Positions 1 to 7,037 of a stretch of DNA of 10,461 bases are shown piece after piece; the first letter of the stretch is position 1, and every line of letters begins with the position of its first letter. The notes under the pieces were generated by a model, which saw only the letters and a list, made by a program, of their open reading frames with translations, did not search any database and had not been told where the DNA came from. This DNA is from JAFGPJ01 sp964439135. Its GTDB lineage: Bacteria; Planctomycetota; Phycisphaerae; Sedimentisphaerales; Anaerobacaceae. The stretch covers positions 1-10,461 of the forward strand of contig CAYTNN010000159.1 in the NCBI GenBank assembly GCA_964439135.1, given 5' to 3'. A program made the position numbers and the translations under genes.

Positions 1-21
1 GACGCTGAGCAGCAGTACGAA

Positions 22-110
22 CCATCCCCATCCCTGCGGGATGAGGCTGCCACCCAGTCTGATCAAGCCATCCCCATCCCGATAAACGACAATCGGGATG
101 AGGCTGCCAC
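22..110. repeat. Two-copy direct repeat with internal hairpins
   Basis: Two copies (22-53 and 68-110) share the left arm CCATCCCCATCCC and the right arm GGGATGAGGCTGCCAC. Each folds on itself. Copy 1 pairs CATCCC (29-34) with GGGATG (38-43) over a 3-nt loop. Copy 2 pairs CATCCCGAT (75-83) with ATCGGGATG (92-100) over an 8-nt loop. The copies therefore differ mainly by a longer stem and loop in copy 2, as expected if the arms are held by pairing. There is no T-run after either stem, so they are not simple terminators. The array may continue upstream of the window. Function unknown. Confidence 0.75.
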
Positions 111-138
111 ACGGTGCCCGGCAGAGAAAAAAGGCTAC

Positions 139-259
139 TTGAAAAAACAAAGCCAATTTGCCCCGGAACTAATGGGCACAACGCCTATTGTGAAAGGAGA
201 TTATGAAAATAAAACGGCTTGTGGCGCCGAAGAAAACAAAGCCAAACAAAGCCAATTTC
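139..259 (+). repeat. 121-bp A-rich dispersed repeat unit, left copy
   Basis: The unit begins with a 21-bp block (139-159) containing ACAAAGCCAATTT. It ends with a 32-bp block (228-259) holding the word ACAAAGCCAA twice in tandem (the tandem run also begins with GAAGAAA). Both blocks recur exactly, in inverted orientation, at 10113-10233, and the spacing between them is 68 bp in both places. The unit can be read as an open frame from a TTG at 139 to 324 (KKQSQF ... EENKAKQSQF). I treat this as repeat DNA and not as a gene, because there is no ribosome-binding site and the two translations agree only at the ends. Confidence 0.8.
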
Positions 260-287
260 CCGCTCCCGAGCAGACAAAAGGAGCGGG
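259..287. other. GC hairpin next to the repeat unit
   Basis: CCCGCTCC (259-266) pairs perfectly with GGAGCGGG (280-287) across a 13-nt loop. It starts at the last base of the 121-bp repeat unit. On the plus strand it is followed by an A-run, and on the minus strand by AAATTGG, so neither orientation is a good intrinsic terminator. It lies about 90-115 bp past the stop of the minus-strand sigma gene and could still protect that 3' end. No other terminator for that gene was seen. Confidence 0.5.
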
Positions 288-374
288 AAAAAGCGAAAAA
301 TCGCTCGCGGCGGCTACCGGTTAGCCAGATTTGCCGGGACCGACTGATAAAATGCTGTTGATAAAAAGAAAAGA

Positions 375-2063
375 TCACCCGGTGAGCAGCTCGAATTCCT
401 CGGGGCTGAGTGATTGGCGTAATTTCTGCAGGGCGAGAAGCTCGATCTGGCGGATTCGTTCCTTGCTCAAATTGAGTTCCCGGCCGATTTGTACCAGGGT
501 TTTTGTTTCCTTTTTTATCGGAGGGCCGACGAGACCGAAACGATTCATTATTACATACTGCTCGCGTTTTGTGAGGTTGTCTTTTATGACCTGGGTAAGG
601 CTATGGTGTGCGCGTTCGATGGCAGCGAAATCCGCGGCGTCTTCGGTCCTCATTTCGCGATGGATGTTTGCCAGCGAAGCTTTCGTGGCTTTGCCGAGCC
701 GGCCGATCTGGTCCGGAATTTTGCGGGCGAAGTCTTTGGTTATGGCCCAGGATGCGAAAGTGGAAAATCGAAAACCCCTGCTGTAATCGAATTTTTCGAC
801 CGCCCGCATCAGCGAAATATTGCCCTCGCCGACAAGGTCGAGCAGGTTCGCTCCGCTGAGTGTATGTTTGCGGGCGATGTTGACGACGAGCCGCAGGTTT
901 GCTTCGATTATTCTTCTTTTGATCTCTTCGGCCTGGGCTAAATAAGATTCGATTTTCCTTAACATGGTGCCCGAGACTTTAGATAGTTTAATGCCGGCGC
1001 GGTTTTGGCAGGCCAGGAATTTCAGAAAATTGTATCGACGGAACAGCTCGACTTCTTCTTCTCTGTTGAGCACAGGTGTATCTGTTAATGTGTGCAGATA
1101 TTGAGAAAGGGAGCTGCCGGTCAATTTGATCGGCTCGGTATTGCTCAGGGCGGACGGCTCTGATTTGTCGAGCGGCTCGGCCAGAATGCGATCTTTGGCA
1201 TCTTGTTCGAGAAATTCATCGCTGTCGACGAATTCGATTTTCCTGCCTAAAAGAACCTTCGCCCTTCGTCGATTGATGATTCGATATATCGAACTTTTGT
1301 TGCGATCGAAACGCGTCATAAGCTCTTTGATATTACAGCCCTGTTTGAACAGCCGATAGATTTCCGCTGCCTGGGCCGGTGCTATTACGCCGGTTGACTT
1401 TTTGAAGATGGCCTTGCCGGGATTGGTGTTTTCGTAATTAAGCAGCGTGTATCTGATGGTTTCGTGACACTTGGCGGTTTTGGCGCTTATCCTGTCTATG
1501 ATCTGGTAGCGGGACAGATTCGAGCCGGCGGCAAGCTTGACAGCCAGCTTTACAATCTGCTGTTTTTGCTGATCCGTCAGCCGCGAGAAGTTTTTGGCTT
1601 TGCCGGCAGGTTCCGGATGTGACGTAAGGAATTCATCGACGGTTGACTGCAGAAAGCCGAGACGTCTTATGCCGTCATCGAATATGTATTTTCTCGCGAC
1701 CAGGCCTTGCTTTCGCCAGCGATAAATCGTTTTGGTTGAAACAGCAACGTTTTTCGCCAGCTCCTGGATGCTGTAGATTTTCTGACTTTGCTCGGTGACG
1801 GGACGAGCGAGTTTGCCGCTCAGCTTGGAAATGAAAATTCTAAGGTCTTCGAGCAGATCGTCACCTTTGATAAGCTCGTTTTCGCTTTTAAGGTTGAAGC
1901 CCGTAATGCGAAAGCACACGAATTCAAAAGGATATTCCTTGTCTTTGTCGATAATGGCAACAAGCTTCTCGGCCGCATCGAGTTGTTTTCGCCGCTTCTT
2001 CTCCGGCGTAAATCGAAGTTGCATTAGCAATCGCGCCAAATTATGACTGTTTATAGGTCGCAT
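375..2063 (-). CDS. Sigma-70 family factor with N-terminal HTH modules
   Basis: 562 aa. Residues 97-148 (YSIQELAKNVAVSTKTIYRW) look like a MerR/excisionase-type helix-turn-helix. Residues 160-210 and 226-268 contain two further HTH-like stretches (the second around NIKELMTRFDRNKSSIYRII). Sigma regions follow: 1.2 at about 318-350 (SLSQYLHTLTDTPVLNREEE), region 2 at 388-450 (ANLRLVVNIARKH, LLDLVGEGNISLMRAVEKFD, RGFRFSTFASW), and region 4 at 495-552 (LTKREQYVIMNRFG, LSKERIRQIELLALQKLRQ). Region 3 is reduced to about 40 unrecognisable residues. The usual WWIRQ helix that reads the -10 element is WAITKD here. The start is the ATG at 2061-2063, with only a weak GGATGG upstream; the ATG at codon 14 is an alternative. 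It should direct RNA polymerase to a special promoter set, with the HTH modules possibly giving added DNA or ligand specificity. The sigma family is certain from regions 2 and 4; the regulon is unknown. Confidence 0.9.
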   Translation of the reverse strand: MRPINSHNLARLLMQLRFTPEKKRRKQLDAAEKLVAIIDKDKEYPFEFVCFRITGFNLKSENELIKGDDLLEDLRIFISKLSGKLARPVTEQSQKIYSIQELAKNVAVSTKTIYRWRKQGLVARKYIFDDGIRRLGFLQSTVDEFLTSHPEPAGKAKNFSRLTDQQKQQIVKLAVKLAAGSNLSRYQIIDRISAKTAKCHETIRYTLLNYENTNPGKAIFKKSTGVIAPAQAAEIYRLFKQGCNIKELMTRFDRNKSSIYRIINRRRAKVLLGRKIEFVDSDEFLEQDAKDRILAEPLDKSEPSALSNTEPIKLTGSSLSQYLHTLTDTPVLNREEEVELFRRYNFLKFLACQNRAGIKLSKVSGTMLRKIESYLAQAEEIKRRIIEANLRLVVNIARKHTLSGANLLDLVGEGNISLMRAVEKFDYSRGFRFSTFASWAITKDFARKIPDQIGRLGKATKASLANIHREMRTEDAADFAAIERAHHSLTQVIKDNLTKREQYVIMNRFGLVGPPIKKETKTLVQIGRELNLSKERIRQIELLALQKLRQSLSPEEFELLTG

Positions 2064-2075
2064 AATCGACCATCC

Positions 2076-2084
2076 ATTTTACCA
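2076..2084 (-). promoter_or_regulatory. Candidate extended -10 for the sigma gene
   Basis: On the minus strand the sequence is TGGTAAAAT, an extended -10 (TGn plus TAAAAT at 2076-2081). No good -35 is present; the -35 position falls in or next to the T-run of the terminator at 2096-2123. If used, transcription would start only about 6-8 nt before the sigma ATG, giving an almost leaderless mRNA. The alternative is read-through from the corrinoid gene. Weak evidence. Confidence 0.3.
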
Positions 2085-2095
2085 GAAGTGGGCGC

Positions 2096-2123
2096 AAAAA
2101 AACAGCCGAACGAACGGCTGTTT
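2096..2123 (-). terminator. Rho-independent terminator of the corrinoid gene
   Basis: On the minus strand, AAACAGCCG (complement of 2115-2123) pairs with CGGCTGTTT (complement of 2100-2108). This is a perfect 9-bp stem around a 6-nt loop, followed at once by seven T residues (2096-2102). It lies 115 bp past the corrinoid stop codon and 33 bp before the sigma start codon. It separates the two minus-strand genes into different transcripts unless it is read through. Confidence 0.88.
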
Positions 2124-2237
2124 AAGAGTTTTATCATGGATTCAAAAACTTCATATAAAAATGTGAACCTGGGACATGACATTCATGCCCGGCAAATTCT
2201 TCTTATTGCCTCTTGTCTTCCGCTCCTGGGAACTTTT

Positions 2238-2864
2238 TCAGGCGACGAGGCTCTTGGCAAGATCGACGGCAGAAGCGGCGTCCGGAGCATAGCCGTCGGC
2301 TCCGATTTTGTCGGCATAATCCTGTGTTACCGGCGCTCCACCGATCATCACCTTTACCGGAATCCCGGTATCCTTCAGTGCCTTGATGGTTTTTTCCATG
2401 CCGGGCATAGTTGTCGTCAGAAGTGCGCTTATGCCAATCAACTGGGCATTCGCCGCTTTGACTTGTTCGACAAACTTTTCAGGCCCGACATCCACACCCA
2501 GGTCTATAACCTGGAAGCCTGCTCCCTTGAGCATCATTGCGACCAGATTTTTGCCGATATCGTGCAAATCGCCCTGGACGGTGCCGATCAGCAGTTTTCC
2601 GACCGGTTCGACGCCGGCTTTAACAAGTTCCGGCTCAAGAACTTCCATAGCCATTTTCATCGCCCGAGCAGCGATAAGCACCTCGGGGATGTAGATTTCA
2701 TTTTTCTTGAAAAGAGCGCCTACAATGTCCATACCTGCGATTAATCCGTTGTCGAGAACATCTTTAGCCGCTGTGCCCTCTTCCAGAGCCGCCTTCGTGA
2801 TTTCTAACGCTGTGTTTTGGTCTCCATTGATAACAGCGTCAGCCAATGCCTTCAAATCTGCCAT
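2238..2864 (-). CDS. Methyltransferase-type corrinoid (B12-binding) protein
   Basis: 208 aa, a full-length match in size to the MtaC/MtbC/MtmC class of corrinoid shuttle proteins. Residues 1-88 form the helical cap (LKALADAVINGDQNTALEIT; later IYIPEVLIAARAM). Residues 89-208 form the Rossmann-like cobalamin domain. GDLHDIGKN (98-106) supplies His101 as the lower cobalt ligand in the D-x-H-x-x-G motif. SALLTTTM (146-153) and MIGGAPVT with GADGYAPDAASAV (173-200) complete the B12 pocket. In this family the protein carries a methyl group on cobalt between a substrate-specific methyltransferase and a second methyltransferase acting on tetrahydrofolate or a thiol. Neither enzyme is in this window, so the substrate cannot be named. 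The start is fixed by GAGGTGA (2871-2877) six bases before the ATG. A strong terminator follows the gene. It is divergent from the ETF genes. Confidence 0.92.
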   Translation of the reverse strand: MADLKALADAVINGDQNTALEITKAALEEGTAAKDVLDNGLIAGMDIVGALFKKNEIYIPEVLIAARAMKMAMEVLEPELVKAGVEPVGKLLIGTVQGDLHDIGKNLVAMMLKGAGFQVIDLGVDVGPEKFVEQVKAANAQLIGISALLTTTMPGMEKTIKALKDTGIPVKVMIGGAPVTQDYADKIGADGYAPDAASAVDLAKSLVA

Positions 2865-3047
2865 TCCGGTTCACCTCAATAAAAAAACTATACTATTCCT
2901 ATTGACATTCCTTAAAACCAATAATCAAGGGTGTAATTTAACATCATTTACTTATTCAAAACAAGCCCTAAATAAAACTTTTTTAGAGGTGCGAGCTGTT
3001 TTAACGCATATGAAAGTATAAAAATACAAAAACAGAATTTATATTAT

Positions 3048-3075
3048 TTGAAAAAATATTAATACATGGTATAAT
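3048..3075 (+). promoter_or_regulatory. Extended -10 promoter of the ETF genes
   Basis: TTGAAA (3048-3053), a 16-bp spacer, then TATAAT (3070-3075) preceded by TG at the extended -10 position (TGGTATAAT, 3067-3075). The -10 is a perfect consensus and the -35 matches TTGACA at five of six bases. The predicted start is near 3082, leaving a leader of about 130 nt before the ETF start codon at 3212. This is the best sigma-70 promoter in the window. Confidence 0.7.
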
Positions 3076-3182
3076 ACTTGCTCTTATTACCTATTGTTGT
3101 TTGCTCCACAATGGTGGTTGTGAAATTAAGGCCGTTATATCTTCACGTTTTTGTGTTGAGTTATGAAGCAGTTCAAATGGAA

Positions 3183-3210
3183 TACGAGGTACGAAAGACG
3201 AGATATGAAA
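3183..3210 (+). repeat. Heptamer repeats forming the ETF translation leader
   Basis: Four consecutive 7-mers, TACGAGG, TACGAAA, GACGAGA and TATGAAA, end one base before the ATG at 3212. There is no separate canonical Shine-Dalgarno box. The GAGG of unit 1 (22 nt upstream) is too far to be ideal, and the GAGA of unit 3 (8 nt upstream) is the only purine run at normal spacing. The repeat thus supplies whatever ribosome-binding signal exists. Confidence 0.55.
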
Positions 3211-3211
3211 C

Positions 3212-5308
3212 ATGAGTGACTATATAGTTTTGGTAAAACAGGTTCCCGACGTCTCGCAAATTACTGACAACGCTTTTGATCCTGAAACCGGCACACTCGT
3301 CCGGACAAGGCTGGCCAGCGTAATCAACGAGCTGGACGCCCAGGCGCTGGCGTTTGCGAACATGATGAAAAAGATCAGCGGCGACGACAAGGCTCGCATC
3401 ATTGCCTTGACGATGGGCCCGCCGATGGCCGAGGAGGTTCTTCGCTACAGTCTGGCTCGCTCAGCCGATCAAGTGGTGCTTCTCACCGACCGGGCGCTCG
3501 GCGGAGCAGATACGTGGGCGACGGCCAATCCGCTCGCCCATGCGATCCGAAAAATCACCAAGGATCTGCTCAAATGCGGCGACGACTATTTCGTGGTCTC
3601 CGGCATGCAATCGGTCGATGGTGATACGGCACAGGTACCGGCTCAGATAGCCGAGGAACTGGGCCTGCCCTGCATCGCCTATGTCACCGGCGCCGAATAT
3701 AAGGAAAAGCGGTTCGAGTTTACTCGAATCATCAGCGGCGGAAGCCAGACTGTGGCCACCAAGAAGCTGCCGGCTGTAATTACCGTCGCCAAGTACGAAC
3801 ATACTCTGTTCGCTACGTTTAGCAGAACCCGCTGGGCTAATAAGGCCGAACTTGTTCAATGGGGCGCCGATGACATCAAAGCTACCCACATCGGGGCCAA
3901 GGGTTCCAAGACGGCGGTCATCAGAGTCTTTCCGCCGGGCAAAAGCACCCGCAAATGTCAGCATCTCAGCGACGTGAAATCTTTGGCTAAAGTGATAATC
4001 GATTCTGTCAAGAGCGGCAACGGCCAGGCGGACCAGAATGGCGACGCCCAGGCAGGCAGCTATGTTCTACCCGACAAACGCAAAGACAAGTTTCAAAGAA
4101 TGTTCGAGGCGACACAAAAGGAACAGGATGATTATAATCTCCTGATCGAAAAGATCAAAGAACTCGGCATAAAATCGGCGGTACAAATAGATGATTCCGT
4201 CAAAGAGAAGATTCTTGAAACTGCCGGTAAGAGTATTCATAAAAATACGCTGGATGACATGATAGAGGGCTTTAAGGCGACCAGGCCTGCCTACAAGGGT
4301 GAGGTTTGGGTTGTAGCCGAGCACAGTGACGGCGTGGTTCACCCGGCGACTTTCGAACTGACTGGTAAGGCCCGCGATTTAGCCGATTCGCTCGAAACCA
4401 AGGTCGGCGTTTGCATCGCCGGTGACAACGTCGGGCATATGGCCGAAGAGCTGATCGCCGCTGGAGCCGACACCGTCTATGCGATCGAGCATAAGGTTCT
4501 CAAACAGTTCGATCCGACCGCCTATCGCAAGGCCGTAGCCGATGCTATCGATAAATATGTGCCGCAGATTGTTCTTTACGCGGCTACACCCCAGGGGCGG
4601 ATGTTGGCGCCGATGGTCTCTTATCGCGTCCATAGCGGCCTGACCGCCGACTGTACGGGACTGGATATTCGTGACAGCTCGCGAAAGGGCGACATAGCGT
4701 TATTGCTTCAGACGCGACCGGCACTGGGCGGAAACGTGATGGCCACGATTCGCACCAAGAACTCGAAGTCGCAGATGGCGACCGCAAGGCCGGGCGTTAT
4801 GAAAAGGCTCCCCCCCGATCCGTCGAGAAAAGGCAAGGTTGTCAAACACCAGGTCGAGCTTTCCGAAGACGATGTCAGTCTGGAGATTATACAGACTGAA
4901 CTGGGCTCCGGCGAAGTTAACTTCGGTGCCGAGGTAATTGTCAGCGGCGGCAAGGGAATGCAGAGCAGGGATAACTACGAATCGCTTCTGGGGGCACTTT
5001 GCGATGGCTTGAGTAAAAAGCTGGGAAAACAGGTCGAAAGAGGCGCCTCGCGTGCGGCCGTTGAACAAGGCTTTATCGAACGGGTGCACCAGGTCGGGCA
5101 AACCGGTACCGCCATCGGGCCGAAACTATATATTGCGCTGGGAATCTCCGGCGCCATTCAACATATGATCGGCGTTGCCAACACCGAGACGATTGTTGCC
5201 ATCAACAGCGATCCGAATGCACCGATATTCAAGCAGTGCGATTACTATATCGTTGGAACTGTCGAGGATACTATACCTCAGTTAGTGCAGGCGTTGAAAG
5301 CTGAATAG
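3212..5308 (+). CDS. Fused electron transfer flavoprotein EtfB-EtfA
   Basis: 698 aa. Residues 1-266 are EtfB (FixA-like): YIVLVKQVPD at the N-terminus, INELDAQALAFA (38-49), and the nucleotide loop GMQSVDGDTAQVP (131-143). Residues about 267-360 are a charged linker unique to the fusion. Residues 361-698 are EtfA (FixB-like): GEVWVVAEH (363-371), SGLTADCTGLDI (475-486), QTRPALGGNVMATI (500-513), and the FAD site SRAAVEQGF (613-621), VGQTGTAIGPKLY (628-640), ALGISGAIQH (642-651). ETF is normally two subunits that accept electrons from flavin dehydrogenases and deliver them to a quinone oxidoreductase in the cytoplasm. The DGDTAQV loop and TRPALGGN are, from memory of the family, more typical of the FixAB/electron-bifurcating groups than of mitochondrial ETF. 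The usual GD near the end (DYYIVGD) is GT here. It sits 61 bp upstream of its likely partner and shares a promoter with it. Confidence 0.92.
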   Translation: MSDYIVLVKQVPDVSQITDNAFDPETGTLVRTRLASVINELDAQALAFANMMKKISGDDKARIIALTMGPPMAEEVLRYSLARSADQVVLLTDRALGGADTWATANPLAHAIRKITKDLLKCGDDYFVVSGMQSVDGDTAQVPAQIAEELGLPCIAYVTGAEYKEKRFEFTRIISGGSQTVATKKLPAVITVAKYEHTLFATFSRTRWANKAELVQWGADDIKATHIGAKGSKTAVIRVFPPGKSTRKCQHLSDVKSLAKVIIDSVKSGNGQADQNGDAQAGSYVLPDKRKDKFQRMFEATQKEQDDYNLLIEKIKELGIKSAVQIDDSVKEKILETAGKSIHKNTLDDMIEGFKATRPAYKGEVWVVAEHSDGVVHPATFELTGKARDLADSLETKVGVCIAGDNVGHMAEELIAAGADTVYAIEHKVLKQFDPTAYRKAVADAIDKYVPQIVLYAATPQGRMLAPMVSYRVHSGLTADCTGLDIRDSSRKGDIALLLQTRPALGGNVMATIRTKNSKSQMATARPGVMKRLPPDPSRKGKVVKHQVELSEDDVSLEIIQTELGSGEVNFGAEVIVSGGKGMQSRDNYESLLGALCDGLSKKLGKQVERGASRAAVEQGFIERVHQVGQTGTAIGPKLYIALGISGAIQHMIGVANTETIVAINSDPNAPIFKQCDYYIVGTVEDTIPQLVQALKAE

Positions 5309-5369
5309 AGATATTGGAATTTCGATTTTCGAATTTGAATACAGGACAAGATTAGAGGTGGAGTAGAAA

Positions 5370-7037
5370 GTGCCAAACATCAAAGACTACAGCAAAGCAT
5401 CCGTTTTGGTCGTCGGTGCAGGGCCGGCCGGTCTTGCCGCTGCGATACAGCTCAAAACAACTAATCCTGATATTGACGTTTGTGTCGTGGAAAAGTCGGC
5501 TGACCTTGGAAATCATAATCTCTCCGGCGCGGTTCTGGAAGCCGAGCCGCTGCATACACTTCTGGATTCGGCGGTGCCGGGATGGCAGGAAAGCGACGCC
5601 GCCAAAGACGTGCTTGCAAACATAATCGACAAGGACGATATTATGTTCCTGCTGGGTAAAAAGCTGGCGTTTAATATCTTCTTTGCGATCAAGCTCTGCA
5701 AGTCACTTCGTCTCGGCTTCGGCGACATGATCCACAAGGGGGACTATTCCGTATCTATCAGCAAACTGACCAAATGGATGGGCCGGATTGCGAAAGACCT
5801 CGGAGTTGAAGTGCTGACCGGTTTTGGTGCCGACGATATCATGCTTAACGGCTCGGTTCAGTCGGCGGGTATCAAACTCGTGGACCAGGGTCTCGACAAG
5901 GAAGGCAACAAGCAGCCGAACTATGTCGAAGGTGAAATAATCAATGCCGATTTTATCGTACTGGCCGAGGGTTGCGACGGTCTTTTGACCGAGAAATTTG
6001 TGGAAAGGGCAAATCTGCAAAGGCAGAGCCCGCAACTGTATTCGGTGGGCGTGAAAGAATTGATCAAAGTCAGCCCCGAACAGTACGGCAAGTTCACTTC
6101 GGGCCGGGTCGTTCACGCGATGGGTTATCCCATCTGGACGCCGGTAATCGGTCCCGGAATGTTCGGAGGCGGCATCGTATACGCGGGCGTCCAGGACCAT
6201 TTGTCTGTCGGCATGATTATCGGCGCCGACTGGAAGTACTGTGACTTGAACGTGCAGGATGCGCTGACCAATTTCAAGAATCACCGCTTCGTAAAACAGT
6301 TCATCGAAGGCGGCACGGTTGTGGAGGCCGGTGCGAAAATGATTCCCGAAGGCGGATATTACGCCATACCGAGAGACCCGGAATCAGGCAGTATCGGCAA
6401 AGGCAACGTCATGATCCTGGGTGACAGCGCCGGCTTTGTAAATATGCACAAAATCAAGGGCCTGCACAACGCCATCGAATCAGGAATGAAAGCGGCGAAG
6501 GCTATCGCCAATTGCCTCGACAATCCCGAATCGACAGCATCGAAATATACCGAACTGGTTGACCAGTCGAATATCGCTAAAGAGATGAAATCGGCGAAAA
6601 ACTTCCGGCAGACGGTTGCCAAATTCGGGCCTTTGCAGGGCATGCCGCTCTCGATTCTCGGCGGACTGCTGCCTAAGTATAAGGTTGAGAAGGATTACGA
6701 GGCAATGACGGTCGCTCGATACCGTATCAAGCCCGATCAGAGCTTCGATAAAGACACATTCACCGCAGTAGCGGCAACCGAGCACCGCGAAGAGGAGCCT
6801 TCACATCTGACAATTCTGGACGGTGATATTTGCAAAACCAAATGCTCGCCGGCATTCAACAATCCCTGCATAACTTTCTGCCCGGCGGGAGTCTACGAGA
6901 CGATTCACGACGAGGTCAAGCCGGCCAATCCGTCCAACTGCCTGCACTGTAAGACCTGCCAGAGGAAATGTCCCTTCGACAATATCAGGTGGACGGTCCC
7001 CGAAGGCGGCGGCGGACCACGATATAAGCGAATGTAA
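5370..7037 (+). CDS. ETF:quinone oxidoreductase with FixX-like Fe-S domain
   Basis: 555 aa, the usual length of ETF-QO. Residues 10-50 are the FAD Rossmann fold (GAGPAGLAAA at 16-25; then EKSADLGNHNLSGAVL). Around 92-115 is a hydrophobic/basic stretch (LLGKKLAFNIFFAIKL) that could be the membrane contact. GDSAGFVNMHKIKGLHNAIESG (351-372) is the second FAD motif. Residues 484-555 form a ferredoxin domain with Cys488, 492, 500, 504, 524, 527, 530 and 534, ending in WTVPEGGGGPRY, the ETF-QO signature. Mitochondrial ETF-QO uses four cysteines for one [4Fe-4S] cluster; here eight are placed as in FixX, which suggests two clusters. It should take electrons from the preceding ETF and reduce the membrane quinone. 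The start is GTG, supported by AGGTGG (5356-5361) eight bases upstream. No terminator was found after it. Confidence 0.93.
   Translation: MPNIKDYSKASVLVVGAGPAGLAAAIQLKTTNPDIDVCVVEKSADLGNHNLSGAVLEAEPLHTLLDSAVPGWQESDAAKDVLANIIDKDDIMFLLGKKLAFNIFFAIKLCKSLRLGFGDMIHKGDYSVSISKLTKWMGRIAKDLGVEVLTGFGADDIMLNGSVQSAGIKLVDQGLDKEGNKQPNYVEGEIINADFIVLAEGCDGLLTEKFVERANLQRQSPQLYSVGVKELIKVSPEQYGKFTSGRVVHAMGYPIWTPVIGPGMFGGGIVYAGVQDHLSVGMIIGADWKYCDLNVQDALTNFKNHRFVKQFIEGGTVVEAGAKMIPEGGYYAIPRDPESGSIGKGNVMILGDSAGFVNMHKIKGLHNAIESGMKAAKAIANCLDNPESTASKYTELVDQSNIAKEMKSAKNFRQTVAKFGPLQGMPLSILGGLLPKYKVEKDYEAMTVARYRIKPDQSFDKDTFTAVAATEHREEEPSHLTILDGDICKTKCSPAFNNPCITFCPAGVYETIHDEVKPANPSNCLHCKTCQRKCPFDNIRWTVPEGGGGPRYKRM

Larger units (their letters stand above)
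2865..3211. promoter_or_regulatory. AT-rich divergent control region
   Basis: 347 bp without a gene, markedly more AT-rich than the flanking genes. It drives the corrinoid gene leftwards and the ETF genes rightwards. On the minus strand only weak -10-like boxes are seen for the corrinoid gene (TATAGT at 2887-2892 and a TTAAAT near 2940), neither with a good -35. On the plus strand there is a good promoter (3048-3075) and a leader of about 130 nt. The leader contains the small hairpin CACAA-TGGTGG-TTGTG around 3107-3122. No cobalamin riboswitch consensus was recognised despite the B12-protein gene. Confidence 0.6.

Noticed and set aside
139..324. Possible 61-aa gene starting at TTG
   Set aside because: It consists of the repeat unit, has no ribosome-binding site, and its inverted counterpart shares only the repeat ends; best treated as repeat DNA.
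331..941. Plus-strand open frames opposite the sigma gene
   Set aside because: They are antisense shadows; the minus-strand product contains clear sigma-70 regions 2 and 4 here.
2985..3016. AGAGGTGCGAG...TGAAAG resembling the start of a lysine riboswitch
   Set aside because: The later conserved parts (GCCGAAG and the closing stems) are missing, the next bases are plain AT-rich sequence, and the downstream genes are not lysine genes.
2865..3211. Cobalamin riboswitch in front of the corrinoid protein gene
   Set aside because: No B12-box-like sequence or large multi-stem leader was recognised on the minus strand.
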